DNA of 64,000 bases from Muribaculaceae bacterium (GTDB lineage Bacteria; Bacteroidota; Bacteroidia; Bacteroidales; Muribaculaceae). The stretch lies in assembly GCA_022510385.1 (NCBI GenBank), contig JAFLTQ010000004.1, forward strand, positions 62,001 through 126,000, written 5' to 3'. Positions 56,901-64,000 of this stretch are shown here, one piece after another; positions within the stretch are counted from its first letter, which is position 1, and every line of letters starts with the position of its first letter. Below the pieces are notes generated by a model that saw nothing but the letters and a program-made list of their open reading frames with translations, did not search any database and was not told where the DNA came from. The position numbers were made by a program, and so were the translations under genes.

Positions 56901-57116
56901 GCAAATAGCCGTATCGACCTTGGGTCGGCAGTTGTATTCGGCATGGCAATGAATGCGATATTCGGCACGCTTTTTGTGCCAAACCTATGGGAAATCATGC
57001 AACGCTTCCAGGAAAAATATCTTGATGGATTGTTTAAAGATACAATGCCTGTAAATAGTGACAATTCAGAGGATTCAAAGGCAGATAACCCTCAAACCGG
57101 AGCTGCAAGTATTTAA
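53925..57116 (+). CDS. RND multidrug efflux permease, AcrB/MexB type
   Basis: This 1063-residue inner-membrane proton-driven transporter opens with FIDRPIFATVLALLMIFAGLM. It has 12 transmembrane helices and two large periplasmic loops. The proton relay Asp pair lies in AIAIVVDDAIVVVEDCSR and the paired Lys in GMSAKNAILIVEYAM. The porter motifs GANALEVAKGTLDRLEEL and the HAE-1 signature of hydrophobic export are evident, so drugs, bile acids or lipids are likelier substrates than metals. The start is GTG; no ATG gives a full first helix. The final A of its TAA is the first base of the next ATG. Confidence 0.95.
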   Translation: MFSKFFIDRPIFATVLALLMIFAGLMTVKTLPIGQYPDNISPPTVSVSASYPGANAETVAKAVAVPIEEHVNGVEGMLYMSSTCGSDGSYSLTVTFHNDVNLNDAAVEVQNRVSQASAQIPSVVSEEGINVRKQSTDNVLFISLNSDDPELYDALYLTNYAQLNITDALSRVEGVGAVNAFGGGEYSMRVWLNPQKMRARNVTPADVAAAIEAQNIEVSPGSVGNPPGDNNAVFSFTLTTQGQLTTADQFGNIILRADGNGLLRLKDVADVELGSTNYTAVSKINGEETALIGVAQRPGANALEVAKGTLDRLEELSQYFPEGIHYNVVLNATNYVNASINDVLVTFLLTTLIVMVVILIFLQNWRAVIIPMITIPVSLIATFAIMKLLDFSLNTLTLFGLVLAIAIVVDDAIVVVEDCSRLVDKGIMTRRQAAEKAMRELQGPIVGEVLVLLSVFIPTAFISGITGELYKQFALTIAVSTAFSGFNALTLTPALCALFLTPRKPTKFFLFKWFNKGYSKTEQGYGWLTAKMLAHPFLSIIIYFAISGIAFYGLLKWPTGYIPSEDQGYFMTSIQLPDGASLERTEEVVDALSAEIKQIPYVKDVMSVAGYSMMGAGALSNYGSYFVILEPWSKRGKEGSVEKVIEMVDKISEKYTEAIIFSINPPAIPGLGVSSGLQMQLLDINSLGTAAMMDAMEEIQEAAAKDDRIQSITSLWTGLVPQYAINIDRNRVELQNLSIGDVYDALSSYMGSTYVNDFIDFGRIYRVMVQGNGASRATVESIPSLSVRNSDGNMVPFSTFAKVEPVMGQPSVSRYNMYTTASLTATPAHGVSSSEGIKAMEEIVQKTLGKNFSYAWTGIAYQETQSGTTISFVFIFAIIMTILVLAAQYESWTSPVAVVLSMPMAILGTILGCIIMKQSLTIYTQIGLILLLGMSAKNAILIVEYAMDFRKAGVDIVKAAHDAGVIRFRPILMTACAFVFGVMPMMFATGAGANSRIDLGSAVVFGMAMNAIFGTLFVPNLWEIMQRFQEKYLDGLFKDTMPVNSDNSEDSKADNPQTGAASI

Positions 57117-58453
57117 TGAGAAGTTTGATCACAATTATATTTTTAATAGGGGCTCTTTTATCAAAAGGAGCCTCTATTGGTAATTCTTTCATTGAGAAGG
57201 AGTCGTCGATTGAGAAGGAAAAAGCCTTTCCTTTGATCCACCGACTTTCTGTGATCTCCGGTTTTGATTATGTTGCATCATCTGTTGATGATGATATAAG
57301 AGAGCAAATTCCGGCTTCAGATAAAATCTATTTACATTCTGCAGCCCCTGTAAGTTTACGTTATAGTTTCAGTTTCACAGATCCGGAGATACGCAATTTC
57401 TATAAGGGCGGATATCAAGGTGTTTCAGTGGGAGTCCTGAATATCGGAGGATTAGAACCGGACGGAGGGAGCATAGCTAAAAGGAATATAGGGTATCCGG
57501 TGATGGCTTATATTTTCCAAGGAGGACCGGTCTGGCAAATAAGGAATAATCTGAGCCTTGATTATGAGTGGAATTTCGGAGCGGCTTTCGGATGGAAACC
57601 ATATTCAGTAGAAAATAAGAATTTTAATCTCACGGTTGGTAGCCGAATAAATGCATATCTGAATCTTAATTTCAATTTAAGATGGGAACTGTCAGAATGT
57701 TTGGGTCTTATGGCCGGGATTGGTATTTCTCATTTCTCTAATGGCAATACGTCGTTTCCGAATCCCGGAATAAATTCATTCGGAATAAGAGTCGGAATCT
57801 TATATACACTGAATCCTAATAACAGACGGATCGGTGAAATAAGGTTTAATGATATTGATCAAACAACTCTCATTTCTGCGACCGATGATTCAGAGGAGAA
57901 TAAGCCGGATAATAAAATGGGGAAAGATGAAAAGAGACATAGGATAGAATATAATATCTCTTTTTGGGGCTCTACACGTAAGAGGGTATATCGTGGAGGA
58001 GATCAACCGGTGTTGTTGGAAGGACATTTTGCATGTGCCGGAGTATCATTTGCTCCTTTAGTAAGGCTTAACAAATGGTGGCGTGTAGGAGTTTCACTTG
58101 ACCTCCAATATGATCATTCTGCCGGGATGCCAAAACTTAAACACGAAACAACAAATCTGTCGTCATCAAATTTAGAGCCTACAATTTCGGAGTCACCCTT
58201 ACCGGGCCATCCATCCTTCTGGAGGCAGACGTCGGTTGGATTGTCAGCACATGGAGAACTTCAGATGCCCATATTTGCCGTGAACGTAGGAATAGGATAT
58301 AATTTAGTTGCCCCATGGGAGAATAGGGGTTCTTATCAGAATATTACACTGAAAACCTATCTATGTAGCCGGCTATATCTTAACGTGGGGTATCAGCTAC
58401 GTAATTTTCAGCAACAGAGTTCACTTATGCTTGGATTAGGTGTGACCCTTTAA
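57116..58453 (+). CDS. PagL-like outer-membrane acyloxyacyl hydrolase candidate
   Basis: This 445-residue protein has a signal peptide (SLITIIFLIGALLSKGAS) and a predicted outer-membrane barrel ending in LMLGLGVTL. The segment GISHFSNGNTSFPNPGINSFG (His206, Ser208) matches the active-site His-x-Ser-Asn of lipid A 3-O-deacylase PagL. The catalytic Glu expected about 12 residues later is not obvious, so activity is uncertain. PagL itself is about 150 residues; long versions are known in Bacteroidota. It is coupled to the RND pump by TAATG, suggesting envelope remodelling alongside efflux. Confidence 0.68.
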   Translation: MRSLITIIFLIGALLSKGASIGNSFIEKESSIEKEKAFPLIHRLSVISGFDYVASSVDDDIREQIPASDKIYLHSAAPVSLRYSFSFTDPEIRNFYKGGYQGVSVGVLNIGGLEPDGGSIAKRNIGYPVMAYIFQGGPVWQIRNNLSLDYEWNFGAAFGWKPYSVENKNFNLTVGSRINAYLNLNFNLRWELSECLGLMAGIGISHFSNGNTSFPNPGINSFGIRVGILYTLNPNNRRIGEIRFNDIDQTTLISATDDSEENKPDNKMGKDEKRHRIEYNISFWGSTRKRVYRGGDQPVLLEGHFACAGVSFAPLVRLNKWWRVGVSLDLQYDHSAGMPKLKHETTNLSSSNLEPTISESPLPGHPSFWRQTSVGLSAHGELQMPIFAVNVGIGYNLVAPWENRGSYQNITLKTYLCSRLYLNVGYQLRNFQQQSSLMLGLGVTL

Positions 58454-58471
58454 TTCCGGGAAAATTGAAAT

Positions 58472-58502
58472 TTTGATTTTTCAACAATTTTTTTTACCTT
58501 TG
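58472..58502 (+). promoter_or_regulatory. promoter of tRNA-Pro
   Basis: TTTG (58472-58475) and TACCTTTG (58495-58502) are separated by 19 nt, the same arrangement and -7 sequence as the tRNA-Gln promoter. The tRNA begins 28 nt downstream. It may also serve metK by read-through. Confidence 0.8.
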
Positions 58503-58530
58503 CAGTCGCAAAACGGCTCATAAGAGCACT

Positions 58531-58604
58531 CGGGGTGTAGCACAGTTGGTTAGCGCGCTACGTTCGGGACGTAGAGGTCGGAAGTTCGAGTCTTCTCACC
58601 CCGA
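58531..58604 (+). tRNA. tRNA-Pro (anticodon CGG)
   Basis: A 74-nt cloverleaf has acceptor arms CGGGGTG (58531-58537) and CACCCCG (58597-58603), with discriminator A at 58604. The anticodon stem CTACG/CGTAG encloses loop TTCGGGA with CGG at 58565-58567, reading CCG. The T loop is GTTCGAGTC. No CCA is encoded. Confidence 0.96.
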
Positions 58605-58617
58605 CTAACCAAAAAAA

Positions 58618-58667
58618 GGTGGATAAATTTGGCTGCTTGCAACCACCAAAAAAAATGCTAAAACTGC
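58618..58667 (+). promoter_or_regulatory. possible SAM-II-like pseudoknot in the metK leader
   Basis: GGTGG (58618-58622) pairs with CCACC (58643-58647) as P1. The loop ends in TTGCAA, and a 9-nt A-rich linker then leads to GCTAAAA (58657-58663). TTGC (58637-58640) can pair with GCTAA with one bulged T, and GCTG (58632-58635) with CTGC (58664-58667) with one T-T mismatch. This gives the H-type pseudoknot order and spacing of SAM-II aptamers. metK makes SAM, so feedback control makes sense. A promoter-like TAAATTTG at 58624-58631 is an alternative reading of part of this stretch. Confidence 0.35.
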
Positions 58668-58704
58668 AATACTTCCAATAATAATTGGGCTTATACGCAT
58701 AATG

Positions 58705-58740
58705 GCATCGGAACGCATAGCAGTCCGAGGCTTTTTTTTT
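58705..58740 (+). terminator. intrinsic terminator in the metK leader
   Basis: GCATCGGA (58705-58712) pairs with TCCGAGGC (58724-58731) with one A-G mismatch, followed by nine T residues. It lies between tRNA-Pro and metK, only 45 nt before the metK ATG, and no promoter is visible after it. metK expression therefore probably needs read-through or antitermination. A plain tRNA terminator is the alternative. Confidence 0.65.
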
Positions 58741-58785
58741 GACTTAAAGCGAAAACAAATACAAAAAATAGAACTATCAATCAAT

Positions 58786-60111
58786 ATGAGCTATCTTTTT
58801 ACATCTGAATCAGTTTCAGAGGGCCATCCTGACAAAGTGGCTGATCAAATAAGCGACACACTACTTGATGAATTTCTTGCACGAGATCCTGAAAGTCATG
58901 TGGCCGTCGAAACGCTTTGCACCACCGGGCAAGTGGTCATTGCCGGCGAGGTTTCTTCCGAGGCATATGTGGATATCCATACTTCTGTGAGAGACCTGAT
59001 CAAAAAAATAGGATATGATAGAGGGGATTACCGTTTTGACGGGGATTCGGTAGGAATTCTTTCAGCCTTGCATGAGCAAAGCCCCGATATCGAGAGGGGT
59101 ATCGACAGAGGGGAACTTGACCAACAAGGGGCCGGCGACCAGGGAATGATGTTTGGGTATGCGGTTGACGAGACTCAAAACTATATGCCTCTGACCCTCG
59201 ACCTCTCACATATGCTTCTCAAGGAACTTGCGGAAATACGCCGTGAAGGTAAGGAGATGACATATTATCGAAAGGGGAAACAGCGCACATATCTAAGACC
59301 TGATGCAAAGAGTCAGGTGACAGTGGAATATGATGATAACCGACAACCTGTCAGAATCCATACCATTGTTATCTCAACCCAGCATGATGAATTTATCACT
59401 CCCATGAATGATTCTCCTCATGCACAGATATCTGCCGACAACAAAATGATGGAGATAATTCGTGAAGACATCAAACAGGTATTGCTCCCCAGAGTGTTGG
59501 AGAAATTGCCGGAAAATATTCGTAATCTATTTGATGACAAGCTGATATTGCATGTCAACCCGACGGGGAAATTCGTTATGGGAGGGCCCCATGCCGACAC
59601 CGGCCTCACGGGAAGGAAAATAATTGTAGACACCTATGGCGGGCGAGGAGCCCATGGTGGGGGAGCCTTTTCAGGGAAAGACCCTTCGAAAGTGGATCGC
59701 TCAGCCGCTTACGCATGCCGACATATCGCAAAAAACCTCGTTGCTGCAGGTGTGGCTAAGGAGGTTTTGGTTCAAGTGAGCTATGCAATCGGCGTTGCAC
59801 AACCCATCAATATTTTCGTCAATACCTTCGGTACGTCAAAAATTGAAATGTCAGATTCAGAGATTGCTGACAAAGTGAGCGAAATGTTTGATTTACGACC
59901 CGGTTCGATAGAACAGAATCTTGGGCTACGTAATCCGATTTACAGTGAAACAGCTGCCTACGGACATGTCGGAAGGGTGCCGGAAAAGAAACGTAAAGTG
60001 TTTACATCAAAATACGACAACACGGAAATCGTAAAAGATGTGGAGCTGTTCACATGGGAGAAACTCGACAGAGTTGACGATATACGCAAAGAGTTTGGAA
60101 TCTGCAGATAA
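58786..60111 (+). CDS. metK: S-adenosylmethionine synthetase
   Basis: This 441-residue cytoplasmic enzyme makes SAM from methionine and ATP. Motifs are [21 protein letters not shown] (ATP/Mg site), [20 protein letters not shown] (signature 1), [28 protein letters not shown] and [19 protein letters not shown] (signature 2). I chose ATG 58786 (MSYLFTSES). The in-frame ATG at 58702 would place 28 unrelated residues across the terminator. The leader may be regulated, as described for 58618-58740. Confidence 0.97.
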   Translation: MSYLFTSESVSEGHPDKVADQISDTLLDEFLARDPESHVAVETLCTTGQVVIAGEVSSEAYVDIHTSVRDLIKKIGYDRGDYRFDGDSVGILSALHEQSPDIERGIDRGELDQQGAGDQGMMFGYAVDETQNYMPLTLDLSHMLLKELAEIRREGKEMTYYRKGKQRTYLRPDAKSQVTVEYDDNRQPVRIHTIVISTQHDEFITPMNDSPHAQISADNKMMEIIREDIKQVLLPRVLEKLPENIRNLFDDKLILHVNPTGKFVMGGPHADTGLTGRKIIVDTYGGRGAHGGGAFSGKDPSKVDRSAAYACRHIAKNLVAAGVAKEVLVQVSYAIGVAQPINIFVNTFGTSKIEMSDSEIADKVSEMFDLRPGSIEQNLGLRNPIYSETAAYGHVGRVPEKKRKVFTSKYDNTEIVKDVELFTWEKLDRVDDIRKEFGICR

Positions 60112-60140
60112 TAGAAGGATAATAAGGAGAGAATCAAAGA

Positions 60141-60171
60141 GGAGAATTCAATTTGCTCAATTCCCCTTTTT
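60141..60171 (+). terminator. terminator after metK
   Basis: GGAGAATT (60141-60148) pairs with AATTCCCC (60159-60166) with one mismatch, followed by five T residues. The loop carries the -33 TTTG of the next promoter, so terminator and promoter are interleaved. Confidence 0.55.
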
Positions 60172-60183
60172 ATGTTAACTTTG
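60152..60183 (+). promoter_or_regulatory. promoter of the ppiD-like gene
   Basis: TTTG (60152-60155) and TAACTTTG (60176-60183) are separated by 20 nt, a full match to the Bacteroidota promoter. The ATG at 60248 lies about 60 nt downstream. Confidence 0.75.
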
Positions 60184-60247
60184 CGTGATATTTGCGCCGG
60201 TGGGATTCCGGCATCCTTTTAATAGTAAAATAAAACAACCGCATAGA

Positions 60248-62377
60248 ATGGCAACTTTAGAGAAAATCAGAAGTAAATCAGTGCTCTTGATCGTTGTGAT
60301 CGGAGTGGCCCTACTCGCATTCATCATTGGTGATGCAATCACCAACAGCCGTAATCTTTTCGGCGACCAAACCACTGTGGCAAAAGTGGGAGGTACAAAA
60401 ATCGACTACACCGACTATCAGAGAAAAAGAGAGGAGTTGAATTCACAACTTGAAACAGCACGCCGTCAAAATCCGGCTCAATTTGCCAACTACGATACTC
60501 AGGTGTTACCTCAGATGGCAGTTGACCAACTAATGGGGGATGCTCTTCTTGACAAAGCAATCAGCAATGCCGGAATTCAAACTTCTCCGACACAATTATC
60601 TTATTATATCTTCGATCAGCCGATCAACCCGCGTCTTTCTGAAATATTGCAACAGCTCAATGCAGCCAATATTGCAGTTTCAACTCCACGTGAGGCTTAT
60701 CAATATATAACCAACCCGACACAATATGGTCTGACTGAAGCTGAGATGGCTCCTTTCCAGCAGTATTGGGTTGTTATGCAGAACGAGACAGCTAAGTTAG
60801 TGAATCGCAATACATATCAACGTCTGTTAATGGGAACTATCAAGGCTAATGATCTTGATAAGAAAGCCCTTTACAATGATTATGTTTCTACAAAGAATGT
60901 ATCCGTTGCTTTCAAGCCTTACGGCGATGTGAGCGATGAAAAATATGCTCCTACAGAGAAGGAAATCCGTGAGGAATATAATAATGTAAAAGGCCAATAT
61001 AAGGTTGATGAGCCCACTAAGGAGATAGCCTTTATTGCTGTAACGATCGGTCCGTCGGATGCTGACAAGGAGGCTGCCTCACAGCTTGCACAACAAACTG
61101 CCGCAGCGCTTCGTAACGGGGATGCATCTTCCAATAAGGAGCTCAGAAAAGAGGGAGTTGTAGTGACTCATAGAAAGCTTCGCGAAAAAGATCTCAAGAG
61201 TGGAGCAGTAAAGAATTTTGTGACAACAGCTCCAAAAGATTCAGTTGAAATCGTTACTGACAATATCCAAGGTTTCACAGTTGTGAAAGTGGGCCAGCGT
61301 AAGAGTGAAGTCGACTCTTTGCAGCTCAATATTGTGCAAGTGGCAGGTGAAGGACTTGTTGCTACTACATTGGCAAGCCTCAATCAGGGAGTTTCCATAG
61401 ATTCAATTTCTTCAACCTCTCCTGACTCAATCTTTGTTCAGAAAGAACAATGGCTCACTCTCTACAATGCTAACGGAGCTACAGGAGCTCTCGACAATAA
61501 TCAGATCGACTCTCTGATGAACGCCGGAGGAAAATATATCACCCTTCTATCCACTCCACAAGGTTCAGTGCTTGCCAAAGTCACTGAAAAGAGTGCTCCG
61601 AAGACAATCTATGAGTTTGAGGAAGTTAACTATGATTTGAAACCGAGCACAGCTACAGTTAGCGAAGCCAGGACAAAACTTGAAGATTTCTTGGCCGCCA
61701 ACGAGACAGCCACGCTCTTTGAAGAGAATGCACCGAAAGAGGGATATACCGTGAAGAATGTAGACCTTAACGCCTCTACCCCGGCAGTGCCAAGAGTTGC
61801 AGGAATGCAAAGTTTCTATCCCGACAGCCGCCAGGTAGTGCGTTGGGTGATGATGGACGGTAAGCCCGGACAAGTGAGCCATGTATATGAATCAAAAGAT
61901 GCAAACAGTCCGGCTCTTTATGCAGCTGCAGTAATATCATCATTTGATGAATATGTGCCTCTAAATAATTCAGAAGTGTTGAATTCGGTGAGTGACCGGG
62001 TGAGAAAGTCGAAGGCAGCCGAAGATCTTATGGGAGCATACAGCAGCCAGACATCTACAGTAGAAACAGCCGCAACGGCAATGGGAGTTGAACCACGCAA
62101 TAACCCCACCTTCCGGTTTGCACGTAACCCGCAGGTGAGAGATGCAGCTGTGGTAGGACAAATTTCAGGAACACAACCGGGTGAAGTGGTTCTCGTTAAA
62201 GGCGACTCAGGTGTCTATGCTTTCCAGGTTGTCTCTGAAAACACAGAAAACTTCCCTTATACAGATGCACAGTATGAACAGCAATACTTCCAGTTTGTAA
62301 ATCCAAATTTAGGAGAAATGCTTAAAGGCTCTAAGAATTTCAAGAATAATATCTATAAATTCGAAGCCGGTGACTGA
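60248..62377 (+). CDS. PpiD/SurA-type periplasmic folding factor
   Basis: This 709-residue protein has one N-terminal transmembrane anchor (about 9-28, VLLIVVIGVALLAFIIGDA) and a large periplasmic part. A SurA-like N-domain helical region (about 30-230) opens with VAKVGGTKIDYTDYQRKREELN. The middle is parvulin-related (about 240-480), and a C-terminal helical/beta region follows. It is likely an inner-membrane chaperone for outer-membrane proteins. The parvulin active-site residues are not clear, so isomerase activity is uncertain. I prefer ATG 60248 over 60185, which lies almost at the transcription start. Confidence 0.85.
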   Translation: MATLEKIRSKSVLLIVVIGVALLAFIIGDAITNSRNLFGDQTTVAKVGGTKIDYTDYQRKREELNSQLETARRQNPAQFANYDTQVLPQMAVDQLMGDALLDKAISNAGIQTSPTQLSYYIFDQPINPRLSEILQQLNAANIAVSTPREAYQYITNPTQYGLTEAEMAPFQQYWVVMQNETAKLVNRNTYQRLLMGTIKANDLDKKALYNDYVSTKNVSVAFKPYGDVSDEKYAPTEKEIREEYNNVKGQYKVDEPTKEIAFIAVTIGPSDADKEAASQLAQQTAAALRNGDASSNKELRKEGVVVTHRKLREKDLKSGAVKNFVTTAPKDSVEIVTDNIQGFTVVKVGQRKSEVDSLQLNIVQVAGEGLVATTLASLNQGVSIDSISSTSPDSIFVQKEQWLTLYNANGATGALDNNQIDSLMNAGGKYITLLSTPQGSVLAKVTEKSAPKTIYEFEEVNYDLKPSTATVSEARTKLEDFLAANETATLFEENAPKEGYTVKNVDLNASTPAVPRVAGMQSFYPDSRQVVRWVMMDGKPGQVSHVYESKDANSPALYAAAVISSFDEYVPLNNSEVLNSVSDRVRKSKAAEDLMGAYSSQTSTVETAATAMGVEPRNNPTFRFARNPQVRDAAVVGQISGTQPGEVVLVKGDSGVYAFQVVSENTENFPYTDAQYEQQYFQFVNPNLGEMLKGSKNFKNNIYKFEAGD

Positions 62378-62414
62378 TAAAAGTATTAAAGACTAACTCT
62401 AAAAATAGTATAAT

Positions 62415-62446
62415 TTTAAGGAGGCGCAAAGGCCTCCTTAAATTTT
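62415..62446 (+). terminator. hairpin between the ppiD-like gene and rlmN
   Basis: The arms 62415-62425 and 62432-62442 pair perfectly over 11 bp around GCAAAG, followed by TTTT. It ends 5 nt before the rlmN ATG. The left arm holds a perfect AAGGAGG (62418-62424). It could terminate the ppiD transcript, control rlmN translation, or both. Confidence 0.65.
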
Positions 62447-62451
62447 CAATT

Positions 62452-63498
62452 ATGCCAGCTAAGGAAACTCTTGTCACAATTCTTGGAATGACCCTTGAGG
62501 AACTGAAGCAGCTTGCTGTCTCAGGGGGGATGCCGCCCTTTACCGGTAAACAACTTGCCGACTGGATTTATAAGAAGAAGGCAACTTCCTTCGATGTCAT
62601 GAATAATATCTCAAAGAAGGGAAGGGAGTGGCTCGAAAATAACTGTAGGATCGGGCGGGAGAAACCATCTGCAAAATTTAAATCATCAGATGGCACTGTA
62701 AAATATCTTTTCAGCGTAGATAATGGAAAGAAAATAGAATCGGTGATGATTCCCGATCATGACAGAGCCACCTTATGTGTGTCTTCACAAATTGGTTGCA
62801 GAATGAATTGCTACTTCTGTGCAACCGGTAGGAACGGTTTCTCGGGAAATCTCACAGCCGCAGAGATTCTTAATCAAATTCTCGAAGTGTCGGGGGAACT
62901 CAATATTTCCGGGGATGATGATCTGACCAATATCGTATTCATGGGAATGGGTGAACCATTAGATAATTTCCCGGAGGTTAAGAGAGCCTTGGAAGTTTTG
63001 ACTTCACCCTGGGGATTAGGTTGGAGTCCTAAGAGGATTACGGTATCGACAGTGGGAAAACTTCCTCAGCTTAAAGAACTGCTTGACGAGACGAAAGTGC
63101 ATATAGCAATAAGCCTTCATATTGCCAATGCTTCTTTACGCCAACAGATGATGCCCGCACAAAAGGCTTTCCCTATATCCACCATCATCAAGATGCTGAA
63201 AGCTTATGATTTTTCACATCAACGTCGACTCTCTTTCGAATTTATAATGTGGAAAGGTGTCAACGATGATATGGAGAGTGTTAAAGCCCTGGCTTCACTT
63301 ATTGAGGGACTTGACTGCAGAGTCAACTTGATAAGATTCCATAAAATACCGGGAGTAGACCTTCAACCGGCAACGGAAGAAAGAATGATAATGTTTAGAA
63401 ATTATCTTAATAGCCGGGGTATCATCTGCACAATAAGAGCCTCTCGAGGAGAAGATATAATGGCAGCTTGCGGGATGCTTGCAGGCAAAGGTTGTTAA
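62452..63498 (+). CDS. rlmN: dual-specificity 23S rRNA/tRNA adenine-C2 methyltransferase
   Basis: This 348-residue radical SAM enzyme methylates A2503 of 23S rRNA and A37 of some tRNAs. It has an N-terminal helical domain (FTGKQLADWIYKKKATSFDVM), the cluster motif CRMNCYFCATGRNGFSGNLTAAEIL (CxxxCxxC), NIVFMGMGEPLDNF, RITVSTVGKLPQLKEL, ISLHIANASLRQQMMP and the C-terminal catalytic Cys in IRASRGEDIMAACGML. Length is standard. Its start codon lies 9 nt after a stable hairpin. pdxA follows after 25 nt. Confidence 0.96.
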   Translation: MPAKETLVTILGMTLEELKQLAVSGGMPPFTGKQLADWIYKKKATSFDVMNNISKKGREWLENNCRIGREKPSAKFKSSDGTVKYLFSVDNGKKIESVMIPDHDRATLCVSSQIGCRMNCYFCATGRNGFSGNLTAAEILNQILEVSGELNISGDDDLTNIVFMGMGEPLDNFPEVKRALEVLTSPWGLGWSPKRITVSTVGKLPQLKELLDETKVHIAISLHIANASLRQQMMPAQKAFPISTIIKMLKAYDFSHQRRLSFEFIMWKGVNDDMESVKALASLIEGLDCRVNLIRFHKIPGVDLQPATEERMIMFRNYLNSRGIICTIRASRGEDIMAACGMLAGKGC

Positions 63499-63523
63499 TA
63501 CATCTATAATAAAAGGAGGAGTA

Positions 63524-64000
63524 ATGGAGAGAAAGATAAAAGTGGGGATAACTCATGGAGATATAAATGGCGTCGGATATGAAGTGATTTTAAAATCATT
63601 GGCAGAAGAAGGGATAACCGATCTTTTCACTCCGGTTATTTTCGGTGTCCCGGAAATAGCTGAGGCTGCCAAAGAGAAATTCTCTTTATCAAATATAAGA
63701 TTCAATATCGTAAAAACTCCTTCGGAAATAAAGGAGGGGAGGATAAACCTTGTGGAACTCGCAGGACCGAATCCCGAACTACATCCCGGAGAAGTCAGAA
63801 AAGATGCCGGAGAGAGCGCGGCAGCAGCTCTTGAGAGAGGAGTGGAGGCATTGAAAGCCGGGGAAATTGATGTGCTTGTGACAGCACCAATCTCTAAAGA
63901 GGCAATCCATTCAGAATCTTTTAATTTCCCGGGACATACTGAATTCCTTTCCAACAGATTGGGCGATGGAAAGGAGGCTACGATGATTTTGTGTAACAAT
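63524..64000 (+). CDS. pdxA: 4-hydroxythreonine-4-phosphate dehydrogenase, N-terminal part
   Basis: An ATG at 63524 with AGGAGG 4-9 nt upstream opens a frame that stays open to the window end (159 codons). The product starts MERKIKVGITHGDINGVGYEVILKSL and contains DVLVTAPISKEAIHSE and FPGHTEFLSNRLG, all PdxA motifs including the metal-binding His. PdxA oxidises 4-phosphohydroxy-threonine in pyridoxal phosphate synthesis. The protein should be about 350 residues, so more than half lies outside. It is preceded closely by rlmN and is probably cotranscribed. Confidence 0.93.
   Translation, partial: MERKIKVGITHGDINGVGYEVILKSLAEEGITDLFTPVIFGVPEIAEAAKEKFSLSNIRFNIVKTPSEIKEGRINLVELAGPNPELHPGEVRKDAGESAAAALERGVEALKAGEIDVLVTAPISKEAIHSESFNFPGHTEFLSNRLGDGKEATMILCNN

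Noticed and set aside
58624-58631. TAAATTTG as a dedicated metK promoter
   Set aside because: No TTTG-like -33 element lies 19-21 nt upstream; that region is the 3' end of tRNA-Pro. A transcript from it would still meet the terminator at 58705-58740. I kept it only as an alternative in the leader annotation.

Overview
The window reads as a chromosomal segment of a Bacteroidales bacterium (Bacteroidota), possibly Muribaculaceae or a near relative; the family is a guess. Evidence: tRNA and gene promoters fit the Bacteroidota consensus (TTTG, about 19-21 nt, TAnnTTTG). Starts mostly lack Shine-Dalgarno sequences. Complex I genes have nuoC and nuoD fused and lack nuoEFG. AtpB has a long N-terminal periplasmic extension. 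DUF3822, DUF1460 and TPR/PD40/OmpA proteins typical of this phylum are present. Base composition looks uniform at a moderate GC. I see no IS element, phage gene, CRISPR array or rRNA, so this is core genome rather than an island.

Layout. 1-5000: the end of fabD, asd, a double terminator, pnp on the minus strand, prmA and tRNA-Gln(TTG). 5000-12230: a secreted GH2 glycosidase, RNase Z and L-serine ammonia-lyase on the minus strand, then a TonB-dependent receptor behind a strong palindrome. 12220-14830: a minus-strand group with a DUF3822-like protein, type I asparaginase and a DUF1460 amidase-like protein that seems to lack its catalytic cysteine. 14880-18450: a NeuD-type acyltransferase, ispE, grpE and dnaJ. 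18540-22400: a minus-strand block with a small membrane protein, isochorismate synthase, rimO and ftsY. 22490-25680: an outer-membrane barrel and a PorE-like lipoprotein.

25735-43695 is the most striking region. An EFG-less complex I operon (nuoA-B-CD-H, then I-J-K-L-M-N) is split by a complete F1Fo ATP synthase cluster (atpD-C-B-E-F-H-A-G) between nuoH and nuoI. All 18 genes are on one strand and no recognisable promoter lies at either seam. If cotranscribed, the proton pump and the enzyme that uses its gradient come from one mRNA.

43739-51120: serS overlaps a membrane-anchored pseudokinase. Then a GNAT protein, menG and a U32-family protein are chained by overlapping stop and start codons, followed by a GH16 laminarinase-like lipoprotein, another lipoprotein and a small coiled-coil membrane protein. 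51187-58453: an RND efflux operon (OMF, adaptor, pump) whose last gene is a PagL-like lipid A deacylase candidate. 58472-64000: tRNA-Pro(CGG), then a possible SAM-II-like pseudoknot and an intrinsic terminator in the metK leader, metK, a PpiD/SurA-type periplasmic chaperone, rlmN, and the start of pdxA, which runs off the window.

All assignments come from reading the sequence and recalling family motifs. No database search was run.
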